Below, one piece after another: positions 45,105 through 54,350 of a stretch of DNA of 64,000 bases. This stretch comes from DATKRB01 sp963794215. Its GTDB lineage: Bacteria; Actinomycetota; Acidimicrobiia; Acidimicrobiales; RAAP-2. The translations under genes and the position numbers were made by a program. Below the pieces are notes generated by a model. It had not been told where the DNA came from and did no database searches. It saw only the letters and a list, made by a program, of their open reading frames with translations. Location: assembly GCA_963794215.1 (NCBI GenBank), contig CAWCCQ010000001.1, positions 1,116,001 to 1,180,000 of the forward strand, read 5' to 3'. Every line of letters starts with the position of its first letter. The stretch's first letter is position 1.

Positions 45105-46649
45105 ATGAACGACGCCCAAGGCGGAGGTTCCGGCCTCTCCGAACTGCGGTCGGGTCGGCAGTCCTCCGACCGGATGGTGCTGATACTGGCTTGTGTCGCC
45201 CAGTTCATGGTGGTGCTGGACGTGTCCGTGGTGAATGTGGCACTCCCCTCCATCGGACGCGACCTCCACTACAGCCCGACAGGGTTGCAGTGGGTCGTGA
45301 ACGCCTACGTGCTGACGTTCGCCGGCTTCCTGCTGCTCGGCGGCCGGGCGGCCGATCTGTTCGGCCGACGACGGACCTACTTGGCGGGATTGATGCTCTT
45401 CACCTTTGCCAGCCTGGTCGGGGGGTTCGCACAGAACGCCACCTGGCTCACCACCGCGCGGGCAGTGCAAGGGATCGGCGGCGCCCTGCTGTCGCCGGCC
45501 ACGCTCACCATCATCGTGACCACGTTCTCCGGAGCCAGTCTGGCCAAGGCGCTCGGCATCTGGAGCGCTGTCGCCGGCGCGGGTGGTGCAGCCGGCTCCA
45601 TCTTGGGCGGAGTGCTCACTGCCGAGGCCTCGTGGCGTTGGGTGTTGTTCATCAACCTGCCCATCGGCATCGTGGTGCTCGTGTTCGCATTGCGGTACCT
45701 GACCGAGCTCCGCCGGGGCCAACGGACCCAGCGCCTCGACGTCGCCGGGGCGATTACCGTGACTGCCGGACTGGGCGCGCTCATCTACGCGATCGTCGGG
45801 ACCGACACCCATCCCTGGGGCTCCAGCCAAACGCTGACGACCTTGGCGGTGGCGGTCGTGTTGCTGGCAGCCTTCGCGGTGATCGAACGACGAGTAGCTT
45901 CGGCGCCACTGGTCCCCTTCGGGCTCTTCCGCTCCCGTTCGCTGACCGGCGCCAACCTCGTCATGCTCCTCGTCGGGGCGGCGTTCTTCTCCATGTGGTA
46001 CTTCCTGTCCCTCTACCTCCAGAACGTGCTTCGCTACGATGCGCTGCGAGCCGGTCTCGCCTTCTTCCCGATGGCGGTCAGCATCATCATCGGCGCCCAG
46101 ATCTCCAGTCGGCTCCTCCCGCGCCTCGGGAGCAGGCCGTTGCTCGTCACTGGAACGGTCATCGTGTGTGCAGGTTTCGCCTGGCTGTCGCGCATCCCTC
46201 CGGTCCCCGACTACTGGGGTCACGTCTTTGGGCCGGGCTGCCTGATCTCTCTGGCCCTGGGTCTCCTGTTCACCCCGCTCGCCGCCGCTGGCACCGCGGG
46301 GGTCCCGCAGAACGAGGCCGGACTGGCGTCGGGTGTGCTCAACACGTCTCGGCAGATCGGAGGGTCCCTGGGCCTGGCGGTGCTCGCCACAGTCGCCACC
46401 GATCACACCACGGCCCTGCTCCAAGACGGCCACAGCGCCGCGGTGGCCCTGACCTCGGGCTACGGGCGAGCGTTCACCGTGGCGGCGGGATTGGGGTTCG
46501 TCGCGTTCCTCCTCACCCTCGTCGTTCCGAGCGTCGGCCGTTCGCCGACGAGTGCTCCGGCCGACGCGCAAGGACCATCGATGTCACAAGATGTGATGCA
46601 ATCTGGCCAGAGCGGGCCGGCGAGCTCACTCGGAACGGAGCCGGCATGA
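45105..46649 (+). CDS. MFS transporter, DHA2 (EmrB/QacA) type
   Basis: The 514-residue protein has about 14 predicted helices. FMVVLDVSVVNVALPSIGRDL at helix 1 is the DHA2 signature. Motif A is GGRAADLFGRRRTYLAG, and motif C-like GGAAGSILGGVLT follows. It overlaps the siderophore-interacting protein gene by 4 bases, which hints that it exports or cycles a siderophore, but that is inference. The start codon is ATG 45105. Confidence 0.88.
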   Translation: MNDAQGGGSGLSELRSGRQSSDRMVLILACVAQFMVVLDVSVVNVALPSIGRDLHYSPTGLQWVVNAYVLTFAGFLLLGGRAADLFGRRRTYLAGLMLFTFASLVGGFAQNATWLTTARAVQGIGGALLSPATLTIIVTTFSGASLAKALGIWSAVAGAGGAAGSILGGVLTAEASWRWVLFINLPIGIVVLVFALRYLTELRRGQRTQRLDVAGAITVTAGLGALIYAIVGTDTHPWGSSQTLTTLAVAVVLLAAFAVIERRVASAPLVPFGLFRSRSLTGANLVMLLVGAAFFSMWYFLSLYLQNVLRYDALRAGLAFFPMAVSIIIGAQISSRLLPRLGSRPLLVTGTVIVCAGFAWLSRIPPVPDYWGHVFGPGCLISLALGLLFTPLAAAGTAGVPQNEAGLASGVLNTSRQIGGSLGLAVLATVATDHTTALLQDGHSAAVALTSGYGRAFTVAAGLGFVAFLLTLVVPSVGRSPTSAPADAQGPSMSQDVMQSGQSGPASSLGTEPA

Positions 46650-47464
46650 CAAGCCCAGCGGAGCGCAACGACTCAGAACCGTCCCGACGCCTCGATGTCC
46701 GGGGATCGGGGCTCGAGAGCTCGGCCATCTTGGATCGATTGCCCGACACCTCGCTGTGGCAGCTGACCGTGGCCGACACCCTCGAGCTCACACCCTCGAT
46801 GCGCCGCATCCGGTTCAGCGCGCCGAACCTCGGGTCGTTGAGCTACGTCCCCGGACAGGACTTGATGTTCGCGGTGCCCACCGAGGACGGGCGGACGTTT
46901 CGCCGCCGGTACACGATCCGTCGGTTGGCCCACGATGGCCTGCTCGACATCGACTTCGTGCTCCACGGAGACGGGCCCGGGGCTCGATGGGCAGCCCGAG
47001 CAGCGCGTGGTGACACGATCGAGGCGATCGGGCCACGGGGCAAGATCGCTCCCGATCCCGAGGCATCCTGGCACCTGTTCTCGAGCGATGAGTCGGCCTT
47101 GCCGGCAACGTTCGCCATGGTCGAGGCACTCGAGCCCGGCGCCTCCGCCATCGCGCTGATCGAGGTGGACGGACCCGAGGACGAGCAGGTGCTCGAGCCG
47201 CCCGGAGCGGTGCACCTCGACCTCCGCTGGCTGCATCGAGATGGGGTGCCTGCCGGACGCTCGACGGTACTCGCCGACATGGTGGCCAATCTGCCCTTGC
47301 CCACTGGGCAAGGGCACGTGTACCTCAACGGCGAGCTCCGGACCGTCAACGCGGCAAGGGCCCAGCTCCTCGAGCGAGGCATTGGGGCTGAGCACGTCTC
47401 ACTCAAGTCCTATTGGCGCTTCGGTGCCGCCAACGCCGCCCACGGCGAGCCGGCCCGCGACTGA
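46646..47464 (+). CDS. Siderophore-interacting protein (ferric-siderophore reductase)
   Basis: This 272-residue protein is read from ATG 46646, translationally coupled to the MFS gene (ATGA). The FAD-binding domain has LSYVPGQDLMF and RRRYTIRRL (RxYT), followed by the SIP reductase domain (LPATFAMVEALEPGASAIALIEV) and ERGIGAEHVSLKSYWRFG at the end, typical of ViuB-like proteins. It probably releases iron from imported siderophores using NAD(P)H. A 25-bp palindrome lies inside the coding region at 47292-47316. Confidence 0.9.
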   Translation: MTSPAERNDSEPSRRLDVRGSGLESSAILDRLPDTSLWQLTVADTLELTPSMRRIRFSAPNLGSLSYVPGQDLMFAVPTEDGRTFRRRYTIRRLAHDGLLDIDFVLHGDGPGARWAARAARGDTIEAIGPRGKIAPDPEASWHLFSSDESALPATFAMVEALEPGASAIALIEVDGPEDEQVLEPPGAVHLDLRWLHRDGVPAGRSTVLADMVANLPLPTGQGHVYLNGELRTVNAARAQLLERGIGAEHVSLKSYWRFGAANAAHGEPARD

Positions 47465-47551
47465 GCAGCGCACCGCTCGAAGGCGAGACCACCAGGCATC
47501 GCGCCCAAGCGCGCGCACCCTGAGGGGGCTCCATCAGTATCGTGGCGGCCC

Positions 47552-49258
47552 ATGAGTCGCACCGGTGGGAGCGAGGAGCGGCTTCGAGCACTCGGTCGCA
47601 CGTTGGAGGGTCGCTCTGCTCCCCGCGTCGCCAACGAGGAAGGGCTCGCCGCGTTGGGCGAGCAGGTGCGTGCGGCCAACCGGCATGGCCGACACGGCCG
47701 ACCTGCTCGACCCCGTCGCTTCCGGCGCACCAAGTGGGTCGTCGGCATCCTGGGGCTGGTTATCGTGATCCTGGTCGCAGCGGTGGCCGGCTATGGCTGG
47801 TACCTGAACCACAAGATCCATCGCATCGCGGTCAAGGACCTGACCACCTCCAAGTCCGCCGGGGCCGAGGCCAACACGGAGAACATCCTGTTGGTGGGCT
47901 CGACCTCACGGTGCGCGCTGGCGGTGCAGAACCCCGCGTACGGCCTGTGCTCCCAGGGCGTCAATGGCGTCAACAGCGACGTGATCATGATCCTGCACCT
48001 CAACCCCGCGAAAAAGGTCGTGTCCATTCTCTCGATCCCCCGGGATCTCTTCGTGCCGAACGCGCGCAAGGAAGGAGCGAACAAGGTCGACGCGGCCCTC
48101 TACGAGGGGCCCAACCAACTGGTCGACGCCGTTCAAGAGGACTTCGGCATCCCGATCCAGCACTACGTGGAGCTCAACTTCGACAGCTTCGCCAACGTGG
48201 TGAACGCGCTCGGGGGCATCTCGATGTACTTTCCCGAACCGGTCTACGACGCCTACTCGGGTCTCAACATCCAAGCCACCGGGTGCGTCCACCTGAACGG
48301 CACCCAAGCACTTCAGGTGGTGCGTGCCCGGCATCTGCAGTACAAGCCACCCACGCTCAGCACCAACGACGTGGCCGACTGGCCCTATGACCCGCAGAGC
48401 GACCTGGCACGGATCCGTCGGGACCACGAGTTCCTGCGGGTGCTGGCCACCGCGGTGGCCAAGAAGGGAATCGACAACCCGATCACCGACGAGCAGCTGG
48501 TGTCCAGCGTGGTCGGCCAGCTGGTGGTGGACCAGGGCTTCTCCGCCTCCAGCATGGTCAGTCTCGTCCTCACCTACCACGCGGTGAACGTGAACCAGGC
48601 GCCGCAGCTCACGCTGCCCGTCGTCGAAGACGATATCGGGACCTACTACTTCAAGGGGGCGTCGTACGGTGACGTCGAGTTCACCGCTCAGCCACAGGAC
48701 CAGCAGGTCATCGACCAGTTCCTGGGGGTGAGCGCGGGTACCGACACCATCGGCGGCGGCACGCTGCCCACCCCCGGCAGCGTGACGGTCGCCGTCCAGA
48801 ACGGGACTGGCGCCTACAACCAAGCGACCGACACGGGCCAGGCACTCCGTGCGCTGGGCTTCGACGTCGTGAGCGAAGGGGACACGACCTCGGTCGGCCA
48901 GGTATCCGAGACCGTCGTGGCGTACAACGGCGCCGTCAAAGGTGCCGAGGCGGCGGCACAGTCCGTCGTGGACTCGATGAGCGGCGCCGTCGTGCTGGCC
49001 GACCAGCCCTCCCTCGTGACCGCCGGGTCGACGGTCACCGTCGTCACCGGCTCAAGTTTCTCGGTCAACTCACCGACCACCGCCCCGACCCCGACCACCG
49101 CGCTGCCCAAGAAGTCCAAGGCGACGACCACGACGACGACCGTCCCCGCCACCACGACCACGGTTGCCCAGGGCTTCACCCCTCCGACGGCGGCCACCCA
49201 GACACTCCAGCCCTGGGACCCCCGTTCGTGCACCCCCTCGGGCGGCGAAGGCACCTGA
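47552..49258 (+). CDS. LytR-CpsA-Psr (LCP) family cell-wall ligase
   Basis: The 568-residue protein has a cytoplasmic start, one membrane helix (WVVGILGLVIVILVAAVAGYGWY), then the LCP domain: NILLVGSTSR, DVIMILHLNPAKKVVSILSIPRDLFV, NVVNALGGISMYF and SDLARIRRDHEFLRVL. After it, the LytR_C domain (VTVAVQNGTGAYNQATDTGQALRALGFDVV) and a threonine/proline-rich tail. LCP enzymes attach polymers such as arabinogalactan or teichoic-type chains to peptidoglycan. The gene stands alone downstream of the SIP gene. Confidence 0.92.
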   Translation: MSRTGGSEERLRALGRTLEGRSAPRVANEEGLAALGEQVRAANRHGRHGRPARPRRFRRTKWVVGILGLVIVILVAAVAGYGWYLNHKIHRIAVKDLTTSKSAGAEANTENILLVGSTSRCALAVQNPAYGLCSQGVNGVNSDVIMILHLNPAKKVVSILSIPRDLFVPNARKEGANKVDAALYEGPNQLVDAVQEDFGIPIQHYVELNFDSFANVVNALGGISMYFPEPVYDAYSGLNIQATGCVHLNGTQALQVVRARHLQYKPPTLSTNDVADWPYDPQSDLARIRRDHEFLRVLATAVAKKGIDNPITDEQLVSSVVGQLVVDQGFSASSMVSLVLTYHAVNVNQAPQLTLPVVEDDIGTYYFKGASYGDVEFTAQPQDQQVIDQFLGVSAGTDTIGGGTLPTPGSVTVAVQNGTGAYNQATDTGQALRALGFDVVSEGDTTSVGQVSETVVAYNGAVKGAEAAAQSVVDSMSGAVVLADQPSLVTAGSTVTVVTGSSFSVNSPTTAPTPTTALPKKSKATTTTTTVPATTTTVAQGFTPPTAATQTLQPWDPRSCTPSGGEGT

Positions 49259-49300
49259 GGGTCAGAGGCGCCCGGCGGCCACAGATGGCAGCCTGAGGCC

Positions 49301-49972
49301 GTGGACCTGGCGGAACTACTGAGCTTGCCCGGGACCGACGAGGAGCTCGCGCTGCGCTCGCCGGTGGGGTTCATGGCCCTCCACGGTGGTTCCCAGGACC
49401 GGGGGACCGATCGCCTGGCCCGAGCCGCGGCCGAGCGGGCAGGCGCCTCGCTCTACGCCATCGTCCAGGCGCCATGGTCCCGGGTGCACCTCACCAGCCG
49501 CCGACACGACCCGGCGCATTCTGCGGCGCTGCGCAAGTTCCTCGACCGCGTGAGGATCGCCATCTCGGTCCACGGGTATGGACGGGACTCTTTCGCGCTG
49601 CGCCTCGATCCGCTCGGCCTATTGGTTGTCGAACCCTACGGCCCGGCCATGATGAAAGGGCAGCGCGGTCCACTGCGCTCGATCATCCTGGGTGGCTTGC
49701 ACGAGGAGCTGCTCGGGGCCGCTCGGGATCTCTTCGAGGATCGGATCGAGGGGTACCAGGTGGGCCGGGGCTCGCTCCGCCTGGGCTTCCATCCGGCCAA
49801 TCCGGTGAACCTACCGGCCCAAGCGGGCGTGCAGATCGAGTTGCCGCCGGGCCTGCGGGGCATCGGCCCCTTCGGCGACCAAGCGATCGCCGGCAACGAC
49901 GCACTCACCGACGCGGTGGTCGACGCGCTGGTCGACCTCGCCCACGTCGCCGGCTCGCTGCTCGGCACTTGA
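49301..49972 (+). CDS. Poly-gamma-glutamate hydrolase-like protein
   Basis: A 223-residue protein from GTG 49301. It has MALHGGSQDRGTDRLA, IVQAPWSR, HLTSRRHDPAHSAAL, and VRIAISVHGYG, the metal-binding pattern of the DUF867/PGA hydrolase family, zinc peptidases that cleave poly-gamma-glutamate. Here no signal peptide is seen, so it may act inside the cell or on a different amide. It follows the LCP gene by 42 bases and may share its transcript. Confidence 0.7.
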   Translation: MDLAELLSLPGTDEELALRSPVGFMALHGGSQDRGTDRLARAAAERAGASLYAIVQAPWSRVHLTSRRHDPAHSAALRKFLDRVRIAISVHGYGRDSFALRLDPLGLLVVEPYGPAMMKGQRGPLRSIILGGLHEELLGAARDLFEDRIEGYQVGRGSLRLGFHPANPVNLPAQAGVQIELPPGLRGIGPFGDQAIAGNDALTDAVVDALVDLAHVAGSLLGT

Positions 49973-50155
49973 GCCAGATGCTCGGCGTTGCTGGTGCGAC
50001 TCGGCGCCACCGCCGACGCGCACGCGCTGGCGGGTGGGAGTCACCCCCGGTGGGGCGCGTGCGACCCGAGGGCAATGAGTTCAGCGTTGCGAACAAGAGC
50101 GTCACCGGCTGGCCCTGACGGCGCGTCGCCGAGCCGCACCGAGCCTCTAGACCAA

Positions 50156-50185
50156 ACGAGCGTGAAACAAACGAGCGTGAAACAA
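50156..50185 (+). repeat. Two tandem 15-bp A-rich units
   Basis: ACGAGCGTGAAACAA occurs twice in direct succession, followed by an A-rich degenerate stretch up to about 50220. The segment stands out in a GC-rich genome and lies between the convergent PGA hydrolase-like gene and rnj. Confidence 0.7.
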
Positions 50186-50231
50186 AACAAAAAACGTGGA
50201 ACAAAAACTAAACAGCGCGGATCAACGAGCG

Positions 50232-51947
50232 CTACACCGACAGGATGACGGGCACGATCATCGGGCGCCGACGGGTCCTGTCCCCCACCAGGCGACCGAG
50301 CGACTTGCGCGCGTGGCGGGCCAGCACCTCGACGTCGCCCGCACCGTCAACCATGGCCTGGGTCAACGCGTCGGCCACCACCCGGCTCGCCTCGCCGAGG
50401 AGCGCCTCGGCCTCCGGCGCGTGTACCCAACCTCGGGTGGCGATCTGCGGTTCGCCGATCAGCTGGCGCCGTCGCAGGTCCACCGTCGCCACCACCATGA
50501 CGACACCTTCCTCGGACAGCACACGTCGGTCGCGCAGGACGCCGTGGCCGATGTCGCCGACGGTACCGTCCACGTACACATAGCCGGCGGGGACCGAACC
50601 GTCTCGGCGTAGGCCCCCTGCGCCCAGCTCGACCGCGTCACCGTCCTCGCACAAGAGCACCTGGTCTTCGGGAATGCCCATCGACCTTGCCAGACGGGCA
50701 TGGTGCACCATGTGGCGGTACTCGCCGTGGACCGGCACGAACGCGCTCGGTCGGGCGACCGACAGGAGCATCTGCAGCTCTCCCTGGCGGGCATGACCGC
50801 TGACGTGCACCGACTCGGCCCCGGAGTGCACGACTTCGGCGCCCCGACGGTGCAGCTCGTCGATGACCCGACCGACCGACCACTCGTTGCCCGGTATGGG
50901 ATGCGCGCTGATAATCACGACGTCGTCATCGTCGATCCGCAACCGCTTGTTGTCCCCGGTAGCCATGAGCGAGAGCGCGGACATCGGCTCTCCCTGCGAC
51001 CCGGTGGAGATCACGCAGATCTCGCCGGCGGGCAGCGTGTCGATCTCGTCGATGTCGATCAACGTGCCGGCGGGGATCTTCAAGATGCCGAGCCGCTGTG
51101 AGAGCTCGACGTTCTTGCCCATGGATCGGCCGAGGGTGGCTACCCGTCGACCGCTGGCAACCGCCGCGTCGACGACCTGCTGGATTCGGTGCACGTGGCT
51201 GGCAAAGCAGGCAACGATCACCCGACGGCCCGGGCGCGCGAGAAACACCCGGCGGAGCGTGACCCCGACCGTCGACTCCGACGGGGTGAATCCGGGCTCT
51301 TCGGCGTTGGTCGAGTCCGACAGCAAAAGCCGGATACCCGGGCCCTCGGCCAATGCGCCGATGCGAGAGAGATCGGTCCGCCGGCCGTCCACCGGCTGAA
51401 GGTCCAGCTTGAAGTCCCCCGAGTGCAAGACGACGCCCTGGGGGGTGTAGAAGGCGATGGCGAACGCCTCGGGCACCGAGTGGGTCACCGGGATGAACTC
51501 GACGTCGCAGGGCCCGATGCGTCGACGCTCCCCGTCGTGGACGGTGTGGTACTCGGCCCGGTCACCGAGGCCCGCTTCGTCGATACGGTTCCGGGCCAGT
51601 CCGATGGTCAGGGCCGAACCGAAGATGGGGGCCCGCAAGTCGCGCAACAAGTAGGCCAGCCCGCCGGTGTGGTCCTCGTGCCCGTGGGTGAGGATGATGC
51701 CATCCACGCGCTCGGCGTTCTCGCGCAAGTAGGAGAAGTCGGGCAGCACGAGGTCCACGCCGGGCATCTCGAGATCGGGGAACATGATCCCGCAGTCGAG
51801 GATGAGGATGCGACCGTCGACCTCGATGCAGGCGCAGTTGCGTCCGATCTCGCCCAATCCACCCAGAAAGACCACCCGGACATTGGACGCCGGCGGCTGC
51901 TCCGAGTTCCCGCGCTGGTGGCGAGCCCGCCGAGGCTGGTCAGCCAC
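50232..51947 (-). CDS. rnj: Ribonuclease J
   Basis: The 571-residue protein has the beta-CASP metallo-beta-lactamase fold: VVFLGGLGEIGRNCACIEVDG, ILDCGIMFPD, then the HxHxDH site ILTHGHEDHTGGLAYLL. Next come YTPQGVVLHSGDFKLD, LLLSDSTNAEEPG, VIVACFASHVHRIQQV, and VHSGAESVHVSGHARQGELQML with PVHGEYRH. The C-terminal domain closes the chain. It has 5'-exonuclease and endonuclease activity on mRNA and rRNA. It overlaps dapA by 8 bases, as these two often adjoin in actinobacteria. Confidence 0.93.
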   Translation of the reverse strand: MADQPRRARHQRGNSEQPPASNVRVVFLGGLGEIGRNCACIEVDGRILILDCGIMFPDLEMPGVDLVLPDFSYLRENAERVDGIILTHGHEDHTGGLAYLLRDLRAPIFGSALTIGLARNRIDEAGLGDRAEYHTVHDGERRRIGPCDVEFIPVTHSVPEAFAIAFYTPQGVVLHSGDFKLDLQPVDGRRTDLSRIGALAEGPGIRLLLSDSTNAEEPGFTPSESTVGVTLRRVFLARPGRRVIVACFASHVHRIQQVVDAAVASGRRVATLGRSMGKNVELSQRLGILKIPAGTLIDIDEIDTLPAGEICVISTGSQGEPMSALSLMATGDNKRLRIDDDDVVIISAHPIPGNEWSVGRVIDELHRRGAEVVHSGAESVHVSGHARQGELQMLLSVARPSAFVPVHGEYRHMVHHARLARSMGIPEDQVLLCEDGDAVELGAGGLRRDGSVPAGYVYVDGTVGDIGHGVLRDRRVLSEEGVVMVVATVDLRRRQLIGEPQIATRGWVHAPEAEALLGEASRVVADALTQAMVDGAGDVEVLARHARKSLGRLVGDRTRRRPMIVPVILSV

Positions 51948-52881
51948 GCGCGTGAACTCTCGAGTCGCCTACGAGACTGCGGGCGTCGCGCAGATGCGCG
52001 ACGACATCGTGGGCCCGTTCGTCCAGGGTGAGGGGTGCCGCGCCCATCGGCGCGCGGCATTGGCCCGCCGGCAGCCCGAGGGCCCGGCAGGCGGCCTTCA
52101 CCGGCAACGGGTTGGGGAACTCGTCGCTGGATTCGAACTCGAAGGACTCGACCAGCTGTGCGTTGGCCGCTCGGGCACCCACCACGTCGCCCTTGGGGAA
52201 GGCGGCCACCATCTCCGACATGGTCTCTCCCGCCCAGTGCGAGGCGACGCTGATCACCCCGACCGCACCCACGGCCAGCAGCGGCAGGGTCATCGCGTCC
52301 TCCCCGCTGTACAGCTCGAAATGCTCGGGGGCGCGGGCCAAGAGCCTCGAGGAGCCCACCACGTCACTTGCCGCGTCCTTCAGTCCCACGATGTTGGGGA
52401 CCTCACGCACGAGGCGCAGGATCGTGTCGGGCGCGATGCGGCGTCCGGTGCGGACCGGAATGTCATAGAGCAGCACCGGCAGGGACGACGCCTCGGCGAC
52501 GGCCCGGAAGTGCTCGAAGAGCCCCGCCTGAGAGGGGCGGCTGTAATACGGGGTCACCGCCAGCACGCCGTCGACCCCGATGTCCGCGGCCAGGGCCACC
52601 AGCTCGCGGGAGTGGCGCGTGTCGTTGGTCCCCGCACCGGCGATCACCGGCACGCTGACCGCTTCGCGCACGCACCGCCACAGGTCGGCCCGTTCGGCGT
52701 CGGTGAGCACCGGACCCTCGCCGGTCGTCCCGGCCAGCACGAGCCCGTCGCTTCCGTGCTCGGTGAGCCAGCGGGCAAGGGCGGCGGCGCCATCGATGTC
52801 GAGCGCGCCATCCTCCCCGAAGGGGGTGACCATCGCGGTGATCACGGCGCCGAAGGTCGGAGACTGCTCGCGCCGGGTCAT
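51940..52881 (-). CDS. dapA: 4-hydroxy-tetrahydrodipicolinate synthase
   Basis: The 313-residue protein starts at ATG 52881 (MTRREQSPTFGAVITAMVTPF). Motifs are GLVLAGTTGEGPVLTDAE, AGAGTNDTRHSRELVALA, TPYYSRPSQAGLF, LYDIPVRTGRRI and the Schiff-base lysine in IVGLKDAASD. It condenses pyruvate with aspartate semialdehyde at the first committed step of DAP/lysine synthesis. It precedes rnj in one transcript. An earlier in-frame start exists but adds unconserved residues. Confidence 0.93.
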   Translation of the reverse strand: MTRREQSPTFGAVITAMVTPFGEDGALDIDGAAALARWLTEHGSDGLVLAGTTGEGPVLTDAERADLWRCVREAVSVPVIAGAGTNDTRHSRELVALAADIGVDGVLAVTPYYSRPSQAGLFEHFRAVAEASSLPVLLYDIPVRTGRRIAPDTILRLVREVPNIVGLKDAASDVVGSSRLLARAPEHFELYSGEDAMTLPLLAVGAVGVISVASHWAGETMSEMVAAFPKGDVVGARAANAQLVESFEFESSDEFPNPLPVKAACRALGLPAGQCRAPMGAAPLTLDERAHDVVAHLRDARSLVGDSRVHARG

Positions 52882-52924
52882 GTGCGACGAGGCTACCAGC
52901 GGGGTCCGGGGCGCCGGCGTTCCG

Positions 52925-53878
52925 TCAGGTGACGCCCCGTCCCTCACGGGACCAACCGGCCCGGTAGGCGGCGGCCACCGCGGCCAGCTGGGACCGCACC
53001 CCCAGCTTGCCGAAGATGGCCCGGATGTGGTTCCGCACCGTCGACACCGACACGTTGAGCTTCTTGGCCACCTCGGGTGCGGGCGTGCCGGTCATCAGGG
53101 CCCGGAGCACCTCCTCCTCCTTGGCGGTCAGCTCGGCGAGCGGGCTCTTCTCCGCGGTGCGACCTTCCCGCCGTGATCGGGCTCGAGGGTCGTCGGGGGC
53201 CAGGATCCGAGGTTCGAGGCCTCCAAGCCCCGGCGGTGGTCGCGACGCGGACGGGTCGAACGCGCGCGACGTCGACGGGTCGAAGGAGGACGGCGTGCGG
53301 CCTGCCAGTGCGGCTGGCGAGTCCGCGGGTGCGTCCGGCGAGCGTCCACTCGGTCCGGCGGGGCGCTCGTGGGGTCCGCCCCGGTCGGGCGCCGGGGGCG
53401 GCACGGCCCGCGGAGAGCCGACCGCCCGGGCGACCGACGCGAGGAACTCGTCGAGCGGGGTACGCAGCGGCGCGCCGGGGTGCTTGGCATTGCCCGCCAC
53501 GGGCCGTTGTGCCCGAGCCCCCGCCTCTCGCAACCGCTCGGGCAACAGCATCAGCACCGGGGTGCCCGATTGGCGCAACCTTGGCACCAGGTCGGCCAGC
53601 TCGCGCGAGGTGCGGACATCGGGTACTTCGATCACGACCACGGTCGGGCGGAGGGTCTCGATCTCCGTGGCCAGCTCGGAGGCGATCGGCCCGGCCGCGC
53701 TCACCCCGGCTCGGTAGCCCTCGCGCGCGAGGACCTCGCAGAGCGCCTCGGCCAGGAGCCGCCGGTGCCCCACCACCAACACGTCGAGCGGGGTGCGCCC
53801 GGCCAGCGTCGTCACGTCGAGGACGGCGCAGGTGGCCCCGGTGCCGTCCGACCCTTCGCTCCCAGCACTGCCCGGCAT
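52925..53878 (-). CDS. LuxR-type regulator with degenerate receiver domain
   Basis: The 317-residue protein has an N-terminal receiver-like region (LDVLVVGHRRLLAEALCEVLAREGY) in which the acidic pocket is missing and the phospho-acceptor aspartate is replaced (VVVIEVPDVR). A long proline/arginine-rich linker follows. The C-terminal LuxR/GerE helix-turn-helix reads LTAKEEEVLRALMTGTPAPEVAKKLNVSVSTVRNHIRAIFGKLGV. It is probably controlled by something other than phosphorylation. No sensor kinase is adjacent. ATG 53878 was used. Confidence 0.8.
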   Translation of the reverse strand: MPGSAGSEGSDGTGATCAVLDVTTLAGRTPLDVLVVGHRRLLAEALCEVLAREGYRAGVSAAGPIASELATEIETLRPTVVVIEVPDVRTSRELADLVPRLRQSGTPVLMLLPERLREAGARAQRPVAGNAKHPGAPLRTPLDEFLASVARAVGSPRAVPPPAPDRGGPHERPAGPSGRSPDAPADSPAALAGRTPSSFDPSTSRAFDPSASRPPPGLGGLEPRILAPDDPRARSRREGRTAEKSPLAELTAKEEEVLRALMTGTPAPEVAKKLNVSVSTVRNHIRAIFGKLGVRSQLAAVAAAYRAGWSREGRGVT

Positions 53879-54350
53879 GATCCCCCTTTTTTCGGGTCTC
53901 CGCACCGCCGTCGATCAGCTCCTCACCGCGCACGGCGGCGGTCCAACTGGCCTGGGGACGTGACCAATTGTCCCCCGAGGCTCTGTCCCCGAGGCCGCAG
54001 TGCTCGGCGCACCCCGCGAAAACGTTATCGCAGCTCAAAGGCCACGTTACAGGCCGAGGGCGACCGCCCCATTGCGGGCAACCGCCAGTAGTATGACTAT
54101 TACATGACGAGGACCCAGAGGCCAGAGCCCGGAGGACTCCTCGGGAGGTTGGACATTTCGGCCCGGATCGGGCCGCCCATTGCGGCCCATCCGCTGCGTC
54201 GAGCCGGGTCACGACCCCGGCAGACCGGAGAACAGTCCGCAGGACGCTGGTTGTCCACCTCGGCCGAGTCCACCCCAAATCCCAAATAGGACGATGAGAT
54301 TTGGCCTGAACCATGCGTCGTCGCGCCGCGCAGCCGATGATGGGGGGACG
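53879..54350. other. Intergenic stretch upstream of histidine phosphatase
   Basis: About 470 bases without an accepted gene. A 61-codon plus frame at 54104-54289 starts just after an AT-rich TAGTATGACTATTAC (54091-54105 region), which may be a promoter; its product (MTRTQRPEPGGLL) has no recognisable features, so no gene is called. No RNA structure was identified. Confidence 0.4.

Noticed and set aside
44859..46571. 570-codon frame antisense to the radical SAM and MFS genes
   Set aside because: Shadow of two well-supported genes; product is Arg/Gln/Glu-rich low complexity.
54104..54289. 61-codon frame after an AT-rich promoter-like stretch
   Set aside because: No ribosome site and no motif; the opposite strand is equally open.
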